A stretch of DNA of 64,000 nt from Nitrobacter hamburgensis X14 (GCF_000013885.1 NC_007964.1:2466001-2530000); one strand, 5' to 3'. Shown: positions 1-9,604, counted from the stretch's first letter. Numbers and translations are program-made. Notes: generated by a model from the letters alone, not told the origin.

Positions 1-488
1 TACAGATCGAATGGGAAGCCGTGGATATTATCCTTGCCGATCAGTCTGGCCTCATAGGCCTCGTCGATAGCGGCCTGGAGATGCTCGCGCTCGCGGATGA
101 ATTCGCCGCGAATGTAGATATAGCCGGCATGGGCGCCCATCCCGACGCCGGCCAGCAGACAGCCCTCGATCAAAAGATGCGGATCGTGCCGCATGATCTC
201 GCGATCCTTGCAGGTGCCGGGTTCCGACTCGTCGGCATTGACGACGAGGTAGCTCGGCCGGCCGTCGGCGTTGTCCTTCGGCATGAAGGACCACTTCATG
301 CCGGTCGGAAATCCGGCCCCGCCGCGGCCGCGCAGGCCCGACGCCTTCATCTCGCTGATAATCCAGTCGCGACCCTTGTCGACGATCGTCCTGGTGCCGT
401 CCCACGCGCCACGGCGGCGCGCGCCGGCGAGCCGCCAGTCGTCGAGGCCGTAGAGGTTGCGGAAGATGCGATCCTTGTCGTCGAGCAT
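1..488 (-). CDS. nuoF: NADH-quinone oxidoreductase subunit F, 5' part only
   Basis: The N-terminal 162 residues of the NADH- and FMN-binding subunit of complex I; the rest lies beyond the left window edge. It begins at ATG 488 with [18 protein letters not shown], and that A is the last base of the nuoE stop codon, so the two genes are translationally coupled. The glycine-rich FMN/NADH site [17 protein letters not shown] and the [15 protein letters not shown] motif are both visible in minus-strand translation. NuoF accepts hydride from NADH in the peripheral arm and passes electrons to NuoE and NuoG iron-sulfur clusters. Identification is firm; only the truncation by the window limits it. Confidence 0.95.
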   Translation of the reverse strand, partial: MLDDKDRIFRNLYGLDDWRLAGARRRGAWDGTRTIVDKGRDWIISEMKASGLRGRGGAGFPTGMKWSFMPKDNADGRPSYLVVNADESEPGTCKDREIMRHDPHLLIEGCLLAGVGMGAHAGYIYIRGEFIREREHLQAAIDEAYEARLIGKDNIHGFPFDL

Positions 489-1174
489 CAGGTTTTGCCC
501 TTTTTGGCCGCGTCATCGGCGGGTGCCGGCCGAGCGCTGGCCCGCTGTCCCCCCTCGCCTTTCGCAGCCGCCGTATTCAACGTGGTCGGACCGCCGACGG
601 GTGCGGAAAACTGGCGGTCGATCTGGGGGCCGGGCTTCGGCGGTTGGCCCGAAGCAAACCCGTCCAGCACCTTGCCGAAGTTCTCCTTCGTCAGATCCTC
701 GTAGGTGTCTTTCCAGATCAGCACCATCGGCGCGTTGACGCAGGAACCGAGGCACTCGACTTCTTCCCATGAGAAGTCACCATCTTTCGAGAGGTGGAAG
801 GGCTCGTGATGGATGCGGTTCTTGCAGACGGCGAGGATGTCCTCAGCGCCGCGCAGCCGGCACGGCGTCGTGCCGCACACCTGGATATGCGCCTTCTTGC
901 CGACCGGCTGAAGCTGGAACATCGTGTAGAACGTCGCGATCTCCAGCATCCGGATGTAGGGCATATCGAGCATATCGGCGACGGTGCGGATCGCGGCCTC
1001 CGACACCCAGCCGTCGTGCTGCTCCTGCGCGCGCCACAAAATAGCGATGGCCGCGGACGCCTGGCGACCCGCGGGATATTGCCCGATCTGCTTTTTGGCC
1101 CAGGCGAGGTTCTCCTCGCTGAACGCGAAACTCTCGGGCTGCTGTTCTTTCGGTGCCAGGCGGCGAACGGACAT
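488..1174 (-). CDS. nuoE: NADH-quinone oxidoreductase subunit E
   Basis: A 228-residue 24-kDa-type subunit of complex I carrying the N1a [2Fe-2S] cluster. The four cysteine ligands are seen as VCGTTPC (C-x4-C) and ECLGSC (C-x3-C) in the thioredoxin-like second half. The protein is longer than the roughly 165 residues of E. coli NuoE because of an Ala/Pro/Gly-rich C-terminal tail after about residue 180, a low-complexity extension common in alphaproteobacteria. It follows the FkbM methyltransferase gene by 14 bp and overlaps nuoF by one base. It works in the NADH-oxidising module with NuoF and NuoG. Confidence 0.96.
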   Translation of the reverse strand: MSVRRLAPKEQQPESFAFSEENLAWAKKQIGQYPAGRQASAAIAILWRAQEQHDGWVSEAAIRTVADMLDMPYIRMLEIATFYTMFQLQPVGKKAHIQVCGTTPCRLRGAEDILAVCKNRIHHEPFHLSKDGDFSWEEVECLGSCVNAPMVLIWKDTYEDLTKENFGKVLDGFASGQPPKPGPQIDRQFSAPVGGPTTLNTAAAKGEGGQRASARPAPADDAAKKGKT

Positions 1175-1188
1175 CGTACTCTAGTCTC

Positions 1189-2154
1189 TCAATGAACACG
1201 TTGCGACGCGGCCGCGTTCATGCGGCGAAAACGATCTTGCCAGAATGCGCTTGAGGTTCCGAACACGTTGTATCCAACGTGGGAGGCGACCTTGATGCGG
1301 TCCAGAATGGAAAGCTCTGTCAACGTCTCGAAACGGTTGCTGACGGGATCGTGCACGATCAGTTCCAACGGCGTCTGCTCAAGAATGTAGCGCGATACGG
1401 TGTGGTTTCGGTCATTGCCGTGGTCCTCGCACAGGATCACAGCGTCGCCCTGCAGCACGCGGGTGCCACCCTTGATGGCTTCGATCTCGACGCCTTCGAC
1501 GTCGAGCTTGATGAGGTACTTGCCGTCGGGCGAAATCCGGCCGTCGTCGAGCAGGTTATCGAGCGTCAGCACCGGCACGTTCTCCCCGTCGGCATTGGCG
1601 CCGCCGGCGATGCTGAAGGCCTCATGCTTGGTGCCGGACAAGCGCGCAGTGCCGCGCGTCGCGCCAATGGCACTCTGCACCACCTCGAAGCGGTTGCCGT
1701 TGATGTCAGCATTGTTCAACAGCTTGGCGAAATTCTTCGACGACGGCTCGATCGCGATCGCCCTGCGCGATCCGAACGGCCGGCTGGAGACCAGCACCGA
1801 CCAGTAGCCGTAATTGGCGCCGCAATCGAGCAGCGTGTAATCGACGTCGGCGGAGCCGCGAAACAGCAGTTCAAGCTCCTCTTCATACTTGAAGGAGCGA
1901 TTGAGCAGCTTGCTCCAATAACCGTCGCCATAGGGAAACGCGAACGTAGCGTCGGAATTGAGCCTGACGGCGATATCGCGCTCAGGCAACGTCTTGCGCA
2001 GCAGGTTGGCGCAAAACCTGTAGCCGCGGTGCGAGAACAGCGACGACACCTTGGAGCCTGCCACCAGCGCCAGCGACGCCGCGCGCTCCCAGGCGTTGGC
2101 TCCCTCGATAACGCCGGAGGTCCGATCGAACTGGATGGGCGGCTGTGCGATCAC
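1189..2154 (-). CDS. FkbM-family SAM-dependent methyltransferase embedded in nuo operon
   Basis: A 321-residue protein from a GTG start at 2154 that overlaps the nuoD stop codon (the sequence reads GTGA), so translation is probably coupled. The SAM-binding motif [14 protein letters not shown] lies at residues 108-121, an acidic ribose-binding position follows in [10 protein letters not shown] (133-141), and the FkbM signature [16 protein letters not shown] is at 215-230. FkbM enzymes O-methylate sugars, polyketides or other small molecules; the substrate here cannot be read from sequence. There is no signal peptide or membrane segment. It sits between nuoD and nuoE in the same orientation with no room for its own promoter. 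A link to complex I assembly is conceivable but is only inference from location. Confidence 0.85.
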   Translation of the reverse strand: MIAQPPIQFDRTSGVIEGANAWERAASLALVAGSKVSSLFSHRGYRFCANLLRKTLPERDIAVRLNSDATFAFPYGDGYWSKLLNRSFKYEEELELLFRGSADVDYTLLDCGANYGYWSVLVSSRPFGSRRAIAIEPSSKNFAKLLNNADINGNRFEVVQSAIGATRGTARLSGTKHEAFSIAGGANADGENVPVLTLDNLLDDGRISPDGKYLIKLDVEGVEIEAIKGGTRVLQGDAVILCEDHGNDRNHTVSRYILEQTPLELIVHDPVSNRFETLTELSILDRIKVASHVGYNVFGTSSAFWQDRFRRMNAAASQRVH

Positions 2155-3359
2155 CGGTCGACCTCTCCGAACACGATGTCGAGCGAGCCGAGAATGGCGG
2201 AAACATCCGCCAGCAGGTGGCCCCTGCAGATGAAATCCATCGCCTGCAGATGCGCAAAGCCCGGCGCGCGGATCTTGCACTTGTATGGCTTGTTGCTGCC
2301 GTCGGAGACGAGAAAGACGCCGAACTCTCCCTTGGGCGCTTCCACCGCCGCGTAGACCTCTCCCGCCGGAACGCGGAATCCTTCGGTGTAAAGCTTGAAA
2401 TGATGGATCAACGCTTCCATCGAACGCTTCATCTCGGCGCGACGCGGCGGGAAGATCTTGTTGTCCTCGACCGCCACCGGCCCCTGCCCGTCGGCGGCGC
2501 GCAACTTGGCGATGCACTGCTTCATGATCCGCGCCGACTGTCGCATTTCCTCCATGCGGATGAGATAGCGATCGTAGCAGTCGCCGTTCTTGCCGATCGG
2601 AATATCGAAGTCCATTTCGGCATAGCATTCGTAAGGTTGCGCCTTGCGCAAATCCCAGGCCGCACCGGAGCCGCGAACCATGACGCCGGAGAAACCCCAT
2701 TCCCAGGCCTGCTTCAGGCTGACCACGCCGATATCGACGTTGCGTTGCTTGAAAATGCGGCTGTCGGTCAGCAACGCATCGAGATCCGCCACGACCTGCA
2801 GGAACGGATCGCACCAGGCGTCGATGTCATCGATCAGCTTCGGCGGGAGATCCTGATGCACGCCGCCGATGCGGAAATACGCGGCATGCATCCGCGATCC
2901 CGAGGCGCGCTCGTAGAACATCATCAGCTTCTCGCGTTCCTCGAAGCCCCACAGCGGCGGCGTGAGCGCGCCGACATCCAGCGCCTGCGTGGTGACATTG
3001 AGAAGATGCGAGAGAATGCGGCCGATCTCGCAGTAAAGCACCCGGATCAACTGGCCACGGCGTGGCACCGCGATACCCAGCAGCTTCTCGGCCGCGAGAC
3101 AGAAAGCGTGCTCCTGATTCATCGGCGCGACGTAATCGAGCCGATCGAAGTACGGAATCGCCTGAAGATAGGTCTTCTGCTCGATCAGCTTCTCGGTGCC
3201 GCGGTGCAGCAGACCGATGTGCGGATCGACGCGCTCGACCACCTCACCATCCAGCTCCAGCACCAGGCGCAACACGCCGTGCGCCGCCGGATGCTGCGGA
3301 CCGAAATTGATGGTGAAGTTGCGCATACCGGGAGTTTCGGTACCAAGTGCTTCGGTCAT
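2151..3359 (-). CDS. nuoD: NADH-quinone oxidoreductase subunit D
   Basis: A 402-residue 49-kDa-type subunit of complex I that forms, with NuoB, the quinone-binding pocket. The N-terminal block [20 protein letters not shown], the [14 protein letters not shown] segment and the C-terminal [13 protein letters not shown] are typical. Length matches the alphaproteobacterial family (about 395-405). The ATG at 3359 shares one base with the nuoC stop, and the 3' end overlaps the GTG of the methyltransferase gene. It is a standalone NuoD, not the NuoCD fusion found in enterobacteria. Confidence 0.97.
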   Translation of the reverse strand: MTEALGTETPGMRNFTINFGPQHPAAHGVLRLVLELDGEVVERVDPHIGLLHRGTEKLIEQKTYLQAIPYFDRLDYVAPMNQEHAFCLAAEKLLGIAVPRRGQLIRVLYCEIGRILSHLLNVTTQALDVGALTPPLWGFEEREKLMMFYERASGSRMHAAYFRIGGVHQDLPPKLIDDIDAWCDPFLQVVADLDALLTDSRIFKQRNVDIGVVSLKQAWEWGFSGVMVRGSGAAWDLRKAQPYECYAEMDFDIPIGKNGDCYDRYLIRMEEMRQSARIMKQCIAKLRAADGQGPVAVEDNKIFPPRRAEMKRSMEALIHHFKLYTEGFRVPAGEVYAAVEAPKGEFGVFLVSDGSNKPYKCKIRAPGFAHLQAMDFICRGHLLADVSAILGSLDIVFGEVDR

Positions 3360-3979
3360 CAGCCACCCGCCTTGCCGCCGGTCGCCTTCTCGTCACCCGG
3401 CAGCGGATAGTCCGCACCTTCCCACGGTGACATGAAATCGAATTTGCGGAATTCCTGATTGAGACGCACCGGCTCGTACACGACCCGCTTCTCGGCATCG
3501 TCGTAACGCACCTCGACGAAGCCCGTCAGCGGAAAATCCTTGCGTAGCGGATGTCCGTCGAACCCATAGTCGGTCAACAAACGCCGCATGTCGGGGTGCC
3601 CGGTGAAAATCACGCCATAGAGGTCGTAGGTCTCGCGTTCGAACCAGTCTGCGCCGGGAAACACATCGATCAACGATGGCACCTGCGTGGTCTCCGAGGC
3701 CTGCGCGTTCAGACGAATACGGGTATTCAGCGTCGGCGACAGGAAGTTATAGACCACGTCAAAGCGCTTCTCGCGGCCCGGATAGTCGACCGCGGTCACG
3801 TCGGTGATGTTGACGAAGCGGCAACGCTGATCGTCGCGGATGAAGCGAGCGACCTCGACAATCTTCGCGACCTCGACCGTGATACTCAATTGACCGAACG
3901 CCACGGAATGGCCGATGGCCGCGCCCGGAAGCGTGGCAACGATCATCTGACCCAAGGCATCGAGCCTGCTGTCGTCCAT
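3359..3979 (-). CDS. nuoC: NADH-quinone oxidoreductase subunit C
   Basis: A 206-residue 30-kDa-type subunit of the peripheral arm of complex I. The family signature around residues 116-150 is present: [20 protein letters not shown], followed by [20 protein letters not shown]. The start at 3979 lies 12 bp downstream of the nuoB stop and the stop codon overlaps the nuoD ATG by one base. The C-terminal tail after the [12 protein letters not shown] block is short and glycine-rich. NuoC stabilises the NuoB-NuoD interface; it carries no cofactor. Confidence 0.97.
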   Translation of the reverse strand: MDDSRLDALGQMIVATLPGAAIGHSVAFGQLSITVEVAKIVEVARFIRDDQRCRFVNITDVTAVDYPGREKRFDVVYNFLSPTLNTRIRLNAQASETTQVPSLIDVFPGADWFERETYDLYGVIFTGHPDMRRLLTDYGFDGHPLRKDFPLTGFVEVRYDDAEKRVVYEPVRLNQEFRKFDFMSPWEGADYPLPGDEKATGGKAGG

Positions 3980-3991
3980 TCCTTCAAACCT

Positions 3992-4606
3992 TTAACGTTC
4001 GATGGTTCCAGTACGCCGGATCTTTTTCTGCAGCAGCAGAATGCCGTAGAGAAGCGCTTCCGCCGTCGGCGGACAGCCCGGCACGTAGACATCGATCGGC
4101 ACGATCCGATCGCAGCCGCGCACCACCGAATAGGAATAGTGGTAGTAGCCGCCACCGTTGGCACACGATCCCATCGAGATGACGTAGCGCGGTTCCGGCA
4201 TCTGGTCGTAGACCTTGCGCAGCGCGGGCGCCATCTTGTTGGTCAGCGTGCCGGCGACGATCATCACGTCCGACTGGCGCGGCGAGGCGCGCGGCGCAAA
4301 GCCGAAACGCTCGACATCATAGCGCGGCATCGAAACCTGCATCATCTCGACCGCGCAGCAGGCAAGACCGAAGGTCATCCACATCAGCGAGCCGGTGCGC
4401 GCCCAGGTGATGAGGTCGTCGGTCGCGGCGACGAAGAAGCCCTTGTCGGACAGTTCGTGATTGACCTCGAGGAAATACGGATCGCCGGCTCCCACCGGCC
4501 GACCGGTCCGTGGATCCAGAATCGAGGCCGCAGCCGGAGTCACGCGAGGGCCGCCGGCGGAGGAGGCCGCATTCGAGAACTTCGTGGTAGGAGAGCTCAA
4601 TCCCAT
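3992..4606 (-). CDS. nuoB: NADH-quinone oxidoreductase subunit B
   Basis: The subunit that holds iron-sulfur cluster N2, the last electron carrier before quinone. Cluster ligands are visible as the tandem cysteines in [11 protein letters not shown], the cysteine in MGSCANGGG and that in [13 protein letters not shown] chose the start at ATG 4606 ([10 protein letters not shown], 204 residues) because family members begin MGL; an in-frame ATG at 4627 would add seven residues. The gene overlaps the end of nuoA by 10 bp, indicating coupled translation. The Ala/Pro-rich N-terminal stretch before the [12 protein letters not shown] block varies among related species. Confidence 0.95.
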   Translation of the reverse strand: MGLSSPTTKFSNAASSAGGPRVTPAAASILDPRTGRPVGAGDPYFLEVNHELSDKGFFVAATDDLITWARTGSLMWMTFGLACCAVEMMQVSMPRYDVERFGFAPRASPRQSDVMIVAGTLTNKMAPALRKVYDQMPEPRYVISMGSCANGGGYYHYSYSVVRGCDRIVPIDVYVPGCPPTAEALLYGILLLQKKIRRTGTIER

Positions 4607-4962
4607 TCGAGCGCGCCTTTCTTCCATTCGTAGGCAAAGCCCACGGTCAACACTCCAAGAAACACGATCATCGACCAGAAGCCCGTGGCGTCAAGCTTGC
4701 CGAACGTAACCGCCCAGGGAAACAGGAACGCGACTTCAAGGTCAAAAATGATGAAAAGAATAGCGACCAGATAAAACCTGACGTCGAACTTCATCCGGGC
4801 ATCGTCGAATGCGTTGAATCCGCACTCATAGGCCGAAAGCTTCTCCGGGTCAGGCTGCTGGTACGCGACAATAAAGGGAGCGATCAGTAGCACAGCGCCG
4901 ATCACGGCCGCTATACCGATAAACACCACAAGCGGAAGATAGTTCTGCAAAATGCCGCCCAT
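4597..4962 (-). CDS. nuoA: NADH-quinone oxidoreductase subunit A
   Basis: A 121-residue integral membrane subunit of complex I and the first gene of the operon. Three hydrophobic helices are predicted by eye (around residues 9-29, 62-83 and 93-113) and the conserved loop [22 protein letters not shown], which lines the quinone channel, is intact. The start [10 protein letters not shown] at 4962 is chosen because a purine-rich ribosome site (GAGGGGAAG) lies just upstream; the open frame extends further upstream but without family similarity. The upstream 300 bp should contain the nuo promoter. Confidence 0.96.
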   Translation of the reverse strand: MGGILQNYLPLVVFIGIAAVIGAVLLIAPFIVAYQQPDPEKLSAYECGFNAFDDARMKFDVRFYLVAILFIIFDLEVAFLFPWAVTFGKLDATGFWSMIVFLGVLTVGFAYEWKKGALEWD

Positions 4963-5290
4963 CGGCGCTTCCCCTCGCTGCGGTTGCTCGACCCGCAGAT
5001 TTGTTAGGCTATTGGAACTTTTGAGAGGCTTTAGCCCAGTGCAAGAGGGGTGGCAAGATAGCCTATTTTGACGCACCCAGGACCGAGCTTTTACGGGTTG
5101 ACAGCGACGCTTTGGCCGGAAAATCCCGCCCGCCAACCCTTGCCCGCGCATCCATCGGACACCACGCCGGCGTCCGAGACATCAGGCAAATGAAACCATT
5201 TCGGGGAGCCCGCGAAGCGAAGCTGAAACAAACCGGATTTATTGCTCTTGCCCACGGCCCCGCGGCGGCGCCGGGAGACAGGAGGCGACT
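4963..5290. other. Intergenic region upstream of nuoA
   Basis: A 328-bp stretch between the divergent nuoA start and the small membrane protein at 5291. It should contain the nuo promoter on the minus strand and a promoter for the small gene on the plus strand. I could not pick convincing -35/-10 pairs. The open frames here have no recognisable start signals or family features. Confidence 0.5.
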
Positions 5291-5485
5291 ATGAACCACT
5301 CGATCCAGAGCGCGGACCGCGCCACCCACCTGAAGATCGTGGTCGTCACACTCGTCGTTGGCGCCGCGCTGACAGCTTTCGGCACATCCCTCCGTCCAAG
5401 CACCGACTTCGTCCAGACCGTCCATGTGATCAAGGCCGGGCAACCAACGATGATATCCAGTTCGGGGACATCCCTGGTGAGGTGA
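5291..5485 (+). CDS. Small single-pass membrane protein, conserved type
   Basis: A 64-residue protein beginning MNHSIQSADRATHLKIVVVT. A strong ribosome site AGGAGG lies 7 bp before the ATG. Residues 15-33 form one hydrophobic helix, leaving a short cytoplasmic N-terminus and an exported tail ending in IKAGQPTMISSSGTSLVR. Small proteins of this pattern (charged start, one helix, KAG-x-P...SS-x-TS-x-VR tail) are, from memory, frequent in Bradyrhizobium relatives, but their function is unknown. It stands alone between divergent nuoA and the convergent tRNA-Asp. Confidence 0.7.
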   Translation: MNHSIQSADRATHLKIVVVTLVVGAALTAFGTSLRPSTDFVQTVHVIKAGQPTMISSSGTSLVR

Positions 5486-5610
5486 TTTTGGATTTCGGGC
5501 CGGGAATCAAAGCGGCCATCGGGCGGCTTTGCATATTGGCGTCAGTCCGCAGCCGCCGTCATGCGAGCCTTGCGTCAGATTCGAACGTTGGGGATCAAGC
5601 CGGAAAAGAC

Positions 5611-5687
5611 TGGCGCGAGAGACGGGACTCGAACCCGCGACCTCCGCCGTGACAGGGCGGCGCTCTAACCAACTGAGCTACTCCCGC
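5611..5687 (-). tRNA. tRNA-Asp (GTC)
   Basis: A 77-nt cloverleaf read on the minus strand. The acceptor GCGGGAG pairs with CTCTCGC, with a G discriminator and an encoded CCA (forward TGG at 5611-5613). The D-arm sequence AGCTCAGTTGGTTAGAGC and T-loop GGGTTCGAGTCCC are canonical. The anticodon loop CTGTCAC places GTC at positions 34-36, which reads aspartate codons. Confidence 0.97.
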
Positions 5688-5899
5688 GGATGTCGTATCC
5701 GCACAGAGCCGAGGACTTAAAGGCGGGGCCTTTCCAAGTCAAGGCAGTTGCAGATCTCCTTAACTGGCAAGATTTTTTGAGCGGTCGACGCAAAAAACCG
5801 GCTGTTTACAGGCAAAACGGCGTGGTCGGTGCCTCCCCGAATCAACCGAGGCCTGATACGCCTTACGTTCCGAAGCCATCAACGACGAGGAGGGCATAT

Positions 5900-6199
5900 A
5901 TGGCGAAGAAAGCAGCGACCCCGAGCACCGTGACGCTGAAGCATCTGGCGGCAGCATTGGCCGAAGACCATGAATTGTCGAAGAAGGCCGCCGAGGCGAT
6001 CCTGAGCGACATGGTCACCCGTATCACCAAGCACCTCAAGAAGGGCGAACGCATCCGCATCGTCGGCCTTGGCATCCTCCAGGTTCGCAAACGCGCCGCC
6101 CGCAAGGGTCGCAACCCGGCCACCGGCGAGGAAATTCAAATCAAGGCCTCCAAGAAGGTCGCATTCCGCGCCGCGAAGGAACTCAAGGAAGCCATCTAA
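5900..6199 (+). CDS. HU-family DNA-binding protein
   Basis: A 99-residue histone-like protein. The ATG at 5900 has a GAGGAGG ribosome site 7 bp upstream; the open frame extends upstream through the tRNA region but that part is not coding. The bacterial histone-like fold is recognisable: helices in LKHLAAALAEDHELSKKAAEAIL, then the beta-arm region GLGILQVRKRAARKGRNPATGEEIQIKASKKVAFRAAKELKEAI with the conserved R-NPATGE-I and the proline that intercalates into DNA. The Ala/Lys/Thr-rich N-terminus (AKKAATPSTVTL) is slightly longer than in E. coli HU. It bends and compacts DNA non-specifically. It is probably monocistronic. Confidence 0.93.
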   Translation: MAKKAATPSTVTLKHLAAALAEDHELSKKAAEAILSDMVTRITKHLKKGERIRIVGLGILQVRKRAARKGRNPATGEEIQIKASKKVAFRAAKELKEAI

Positions 6200-6350
6200 C
6201 CAGAACGCCGGATCAGGACGCTTTTAACCGCCTGGGGCATCCGCCCGCTCGACCGGGTTGCAGTGGGCAACGCCGGAACGGCAGATTTCGTTGACCTGAT
6301 TTCCTGAATATACGACTTTCCCGGATATAGGGCCCCTGCCCTGAGATACG

Positions 6351-7604
6351 ATGGCCGCTGCCATGACATTCAAGCACACTGTAACGGAGCGCTTTCTGCG
6401 CTATGTCGTCATCGACACCCAGTCGGACCCGGCGTCTTCCACGTGTCCATCCACCGAGAAGCAGAAGAATCTTGGACGCCTGCTGGTGCGCGAGTTGCAG
6501 GAGATCGGCGTCGCGGATGCCCACCTCGACCAGCACGGTTACGTCTACGCGACGATTCCGGCGAACAGTTCCAAGCAGGTTCCCGTCATTTGCTTCTGCT
6601 CCCACATGGACACGTCGCCCGACTGTTCAGGGACAAACGTCAGGCCGCAGATCGTCAGGGATTACCGCGGTGGTGACATCAAACTCTGCGGCGATCAGTC
6701 GCAGGTCATCCGCGTCATCGACAACCCGGCGCTGGCCGATCAGGTCGGTAATGACATCGTCACGTCGGACGGCACCACGCTGCTCGGCGCCGACAACAAG
6801 GCGGGCGTCGCCGAAATCATGGATGCCGCACAGGTTCTGCTTGCCGATTCCCGGATCCAGCATGGCACCATCAAGATCCTGTTTACGCCCGACGAGGAAA
6901 TCGGGCGTGGCGTCGACAAGGTCGATCTGGAAAAACTGGGCGCAGACTTCGCTTACACCGTTGACGGCGAGACCGCGGGTCATATCGAGGACGAGACCTT
7001 CTCGGCCGATGGTGCGGTTATTACCATCGAGGGAGTCAGCGCCCATCCCGGTTTCGCCAAGGGCAGGATGGAACATGCGATCAAGATCGCATCCCGCATT
7101 GTGGAGCGCCTCCCGAAAGACACCTGCTCGCCCGAGACCACCGACGGCCGCGACGGTTTCCTGCATCCGACCGGCATCAGCGGCACGCTGGAGCGCGCGA
7201 CACTCAACTTTATCGTGCGCGATTTCACCGATGCCGGCCTGAAGGAAAAGGAAATCCTGCTGGAGGAAATCGTCCGCGACGTCTTGGCGGATTTCCCGCA
7301 CTCGACGTATCGGCTGGACATCCAGCCGCAGTATCGCAACATGAAACAGGTTGTGGATCGTCATCCCGAGATCGTCGACAACGCCATGGAAGCGATCCGC
7401 CGCGCCGGTCTCAAACCTGTCAAAGGCAGCATTCGCGGCGGCACCGACGGGTCGCGGCTATCGTTTATGGGGCTCCCATGCCCCAATATCTTCGCCGGCG
7501 AGCACGCGTTCCATTCACGCACCGAATGGGTCAGCGTGCAGGACATGGAAGCCGCAGTCCGGACCATCGTCCATCTTGCAGCGATCTGGGAAGAACGCGC
7601 CTGA
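6351..7604 (+). CDS. pepT: Peptidase T (M20B tripeptidase)
   Basis: A 417-residue dizinc aminopeptidase that removes the N-terminal residue of tripeptides. Metal ligands and catalytic residues expected for M20 enzymes are visible: SHMDTSPD, LLGADNKAG, FTPDEEIGRG, YTVDGET and, near the C-terminus, AGEHAFHSRTEWV. The lid domain segment GVSAHPGFAKGRMEHAIKIA and the RGGTDGSRLSFMGLP block also fit. An in-frame ATG at 6363 (MTFKHTVTERFLRYV) is an equally plausible start; neither has a strong ribosome site. It lies 151 bp after the HU gene and looks monocistronic. Confidence 0.93.
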   Translation: MAAAMTFKHTVTERFLRYVVIDTQSDPASSTCPSTEKQKNLGRLLVRELQEIGVADAHLDQHGYVYATIPANSSKQVPVICFCSHMDTSPDCSGTNVRPQIVRDYRGGDIKLCGDQSQVIRVIDNPALADQVGNDIVTSDGTTLLGADNKAGVAEIMDAAQVLLADSRIQHGTIKILFTPDEEIGRGVDKVDLEKLGADFAYTVDGETAGHIEDETFSADGAVITIEGVSAHPGFAKGRMEHAIKIASRIVERLPKDTCSPETTDGRDGFLHPTGISGTLERATLNFIVRDFTDAGLKEKEILLEEIVRDVLADFPHSTYRLDIQPQYRNMKQVVDRHPEIVDNAMEAIRRAGLKPVKGSIRGGTDGSRLSFMGLPCPNIFAGEHAFHSRTEWVSVQDMEAAVRTIVHLAAIWEERA

Positions 7605-7717
7605 AGGATCTGATATCGCGGTCAATGATGGCGTTCAATCGAAACAGCGCGCAACGACATCGTTAATCTTTCCTAAACGCCAGGAGATATGATCCTCGAA
7701 TCAACGAGGATTCAAAA

Positions 7718-8038
7718 ATGCTGCGCACCATCTTGCTTGCGGTCATCGGCCTCGTCGCGACGGGAGCGACGGGGTCAGCCGCCGACCTTCCGGTGCATAG
7801 CCGCATCGGCGTAATCTTTGCCGAGCCTGCTCCGTCTCCGCGCGCCCGTGTCGTCCATGAGAAGGAGAAGGATTACCCGGAGAGCGCGCTCTACCGTTTT
7901 CGGATAGCGCCGCCGGTGCCCGGCTATTACGGACGGCCGAACGATTTCTACTATCGCCCCTACTACGAGGATCGGTCGGCGATCTCGTTCTATTTCGACC
8001 GATTACCCTACGCCTGCGGACTGTACGGATATTGCTAG
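7718..8038 (+). CDS. Small secreted protein of unknown function
   Basis: A 106-residue protein with a clear Sec signal peptide (MLRTILLAVIGLVATGATGSAA, likely cleaved before DLPVHSR). The mature part is rich in Tyr, Arg and Pro (PPVPGYYGRPNDFYYRPYY) and ends with two cysteines in CGLYGYC. The ribosome site GAGGA precedes the ATG. I recognise no domain; tyrosine-rich periplasmic proteins of this kind are frequent and uncharacterised in Bradyrhizobium relatives. It is convergent with the methyltransferase gene that follows. Confidence 0.65.
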   Translation: MLRTILLAVIGLVATGATGSAADLPVHSRIGVIFAEPAPSPRARVVHEKEKDYPESALYRFRIAPPVPGYYGRPNDFYYRPYYEDRSAISFYFDRLPYACGLYGYC

Positions 8039-8055
8039 CTAGCCTGCCGCCGCGA

Positions 8056-8913
8056 TCATGGGTTGCGCGCGGTTACGATCCAGATCGATGCCGGAAGCAC
8101 AACGGCCTGCTCTCGGACGAACGGAGCAAGCGCTTCACGGATCGACCCCGCCGCCGCCGCGATGACATCAGCAGGCTGCCCCTCAAGCGCGCGGCTGGCC
8201 GGACCGATCTGAAGCGCGGACTCGACCGCGGCGTCGAGCCCGCCGCCGACCGAAATGTCCAATGCGAGATCGCAGGCTTCCATCGCTATTTCGGAGAAAC
8301 CGGCCTGGCCGAGAATACGGTGAACGCGCGCCTCGGACGCGAACGAGAACGGGCCGGGGTCTTCCGGCCCCAGCTCGGGAAGTTTCGGAACATGGTTATA
8401 GGCCGCCTGGAGCGGAGCCATGAGCCAAGGATTGAGGCGAGGCTCCCGCCAGCAAACGAATGTCAGCCGGCCGCCCGGCCGCAACGCCTGGCGCAGATTG
8501 GCGAACGACACGGCCGGCTCCGCAAAGAACATCACGCCGAACCGTGAGGCAATCAGATCGGACCGCGCCGGTTCGAACGGATGTACTGTGGCGTCGGCGA
8601 GCAGGAACTCCACCGGAGCGCCTTCCGGTGCGACTTGCCCGGCCCGCTCCAGCATCGGTGCCGAGATATCGACGCCCAGAACGCGGCCAGTAGCACCGAC
8701 TCGTTCCGCAAATGCCCGGGTGGTGGCGCCGCAGCCGCAGCCGACATCGATGATGCGTTCACCCGGTACGATTTGCGCGCGATCGAGCAGGATGGCGGAC
8801 ACCGGCGCCAGCATCTCATCCTGCGCCTGCTGCCGGTCGACCCAGTGCTGGCCGCCGGGCCCATTCCAGTAAGCGATCTGTTCCGCGTTCTGCGCCTGAA
8901 GGATTTCCACCAT
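8056..8913 (-). CDS. Class I SAM-dependent methyltransferase (UbiE-like)
   Basis: A 285-residue soluble methyltransferase. Motif I IDVGCGCGATTRAFAERVG (residues 55-73) is followed by LGVDISAPMLERA (motif II) and LADATVHPFEPARSDLIASRFGVMFF (motif III region), then LRQALRPGGRLTFVCWRE. These fit the Methyltransf_11/25 families. The N-terminus, QAQNAEQIAYWNGPGGQHWV, matches a recurring subgroup of bacterial small-molecule methyltransferases with unknown substrates. A GGAGC ribosome site lies upstream of ATG 8913. It has no operon partner. Confidence 0.85.
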   Translation of the reverse strand: MVEILQAQNAEQIAYWNGPGGQHWVDRQQAQDEMLAPVSAILLDRAQIVPGERIIDVGCGCGATTRAFAERVGATGRVLGVDISAPMLERAGQVAPEGAPVEFLLADATVHPFEPARSDLIASRFGVMFFAEPAVSFANLRQALRPGGRLTFVCWREPRLNPWLMAPLQAAYNHVPKLPELGPEDPGPFSFASEARVHRILGQAGFSEIAMEACDLALDISVGGGLDAAVESALQIGPASRALEGQPADVIAAAAGSIREALAPFVREQAVVLPASIWIVTARNP

Positions 8914-9333
8914 CGCTGCTCCCGCGGGAATCTGAAATCAACAGACTGGTAGGCGACGAGAGATTCGAATTCCAAACCTTCCGTTGGAAACGGTGCCGCC
9001 CTTCACGAAATCAATGACTTAACGATGATTTCGACGGAGGTAAACCGTGAACGATTCAGCAACTTCGGGACAATCCGCGCCAAATACAATCCAGGCCAAA
9101 TAATATGCCACACCTGCGCAGGTTGGCGAAATTCCCCTACTGTCCGCCGCCCCGAAGTTGAGGTGGAGCCCACGCGAGGGCTGTAACCGCGAGCCGGGGT
9201 CGCGTAAAGGTGCCGACCTGCGTATGGGATTGCGCCATGGGATACCGACCATGAATACTGGAACAACCGGCCTTCCCGCGCAAGAAAGATACGCGGCTTG
9301 TGATCGCACACTCGATCAGGATGGAGAGGTGAG
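8914..9333. other. Intergenic region holding a tRNA 3' fragment
   Basis: A 420-bp gap. The part at 8947-9000 is a degenerate tRNA 3' half, annotated separately. The remainder shows no convincing coding sequence on either strand. It should carry the promoter of the small gene at 9334. Confidence 0.5.
8947..8999 (-). repeat. Detached tRNA-Val 3'-half fragment (pseudo-tRNA)
   Basis: Forward sequence TGGTAGGCGACGAGAGATTC matches the first 20 bases of the minus-strand tRNA-Val at 9605 with one difference, and similarity continues through the T-arm and weakly into the anticodon arm. On the minus strand this gives an acceptor 3' strand, T-loop and encoded CCA, but no matching D-arm or 5' acceptor strand follows. 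It therefore cannot fold as a complete tRNA. It lies in the same orientation as, and about 660 bp downstream of, the intact tRNA-Val. Confidence 0.75.
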
Positions 9334-9552
9334 ATGGAAGATGAAGAAGATAAGCGGATTGTCGAGCATGGCCCTTCCATCGGCGAATACCGCCGGGAGT
9401 CAATTCCGGAATACATCGTCGATGCGAACGGCGATCGGTTTGAGTTTGATCGCATTGCACTCGAGGGCTATGGCGGGCTTGAACCGTCGCAGCTAGCCCG
9501 GGACGAATGCCTTATGTCGCCGGGTTTGATCTATCGTAAAGTTTCGTCATGA
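9334..9552 (+). CDS. Hypothetical small acidic protein
   Basis: A 72-residue acidic protein starting MEDEEDKRIVEHGPSIGEYR with an adequate ribosome site (GGAGAGGTGAG) before the ATG. The middle part, IPEYIVDANGDRFEFDRIAL, is well ordered in composition and codon use resembles neighbours. There is no signal peptide, membrane segment or recognised domain. It lies between the tRNA 3' fragment and tRNA-Val, so it might be residual cargo of an integration event or an ordinary small chromosomal gene. Confidence 0.5.
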   Translation: MEDEEDKRIVEHGPSIGEYRRESIPEYIVDANGDRFEFDRIALEGYGGLEPSQLARDECLMSPGLIYRKVSS

Positions 9553-9604
9553 TCGGCCCTGCGCCGAGAGTAAAATCGGTGTGCCAGCTTAAGTTCTTGA
9601 TTTG

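Noticed and set aside
21..704. Long plus-strand open frame over nuoF/nuoE
   Set aside because: It is antisense to two clear complex I genes and has no recognisable family; high GC makes such frames common.
2154..2814. N-terminal extension of the methyltransferase frame into nuoD
   Set aside because: The extension is out of frame with nuoD, is arginine/glycine-rich nonsense, and the coupled GTG at 2154 gives a normal FkbM start.
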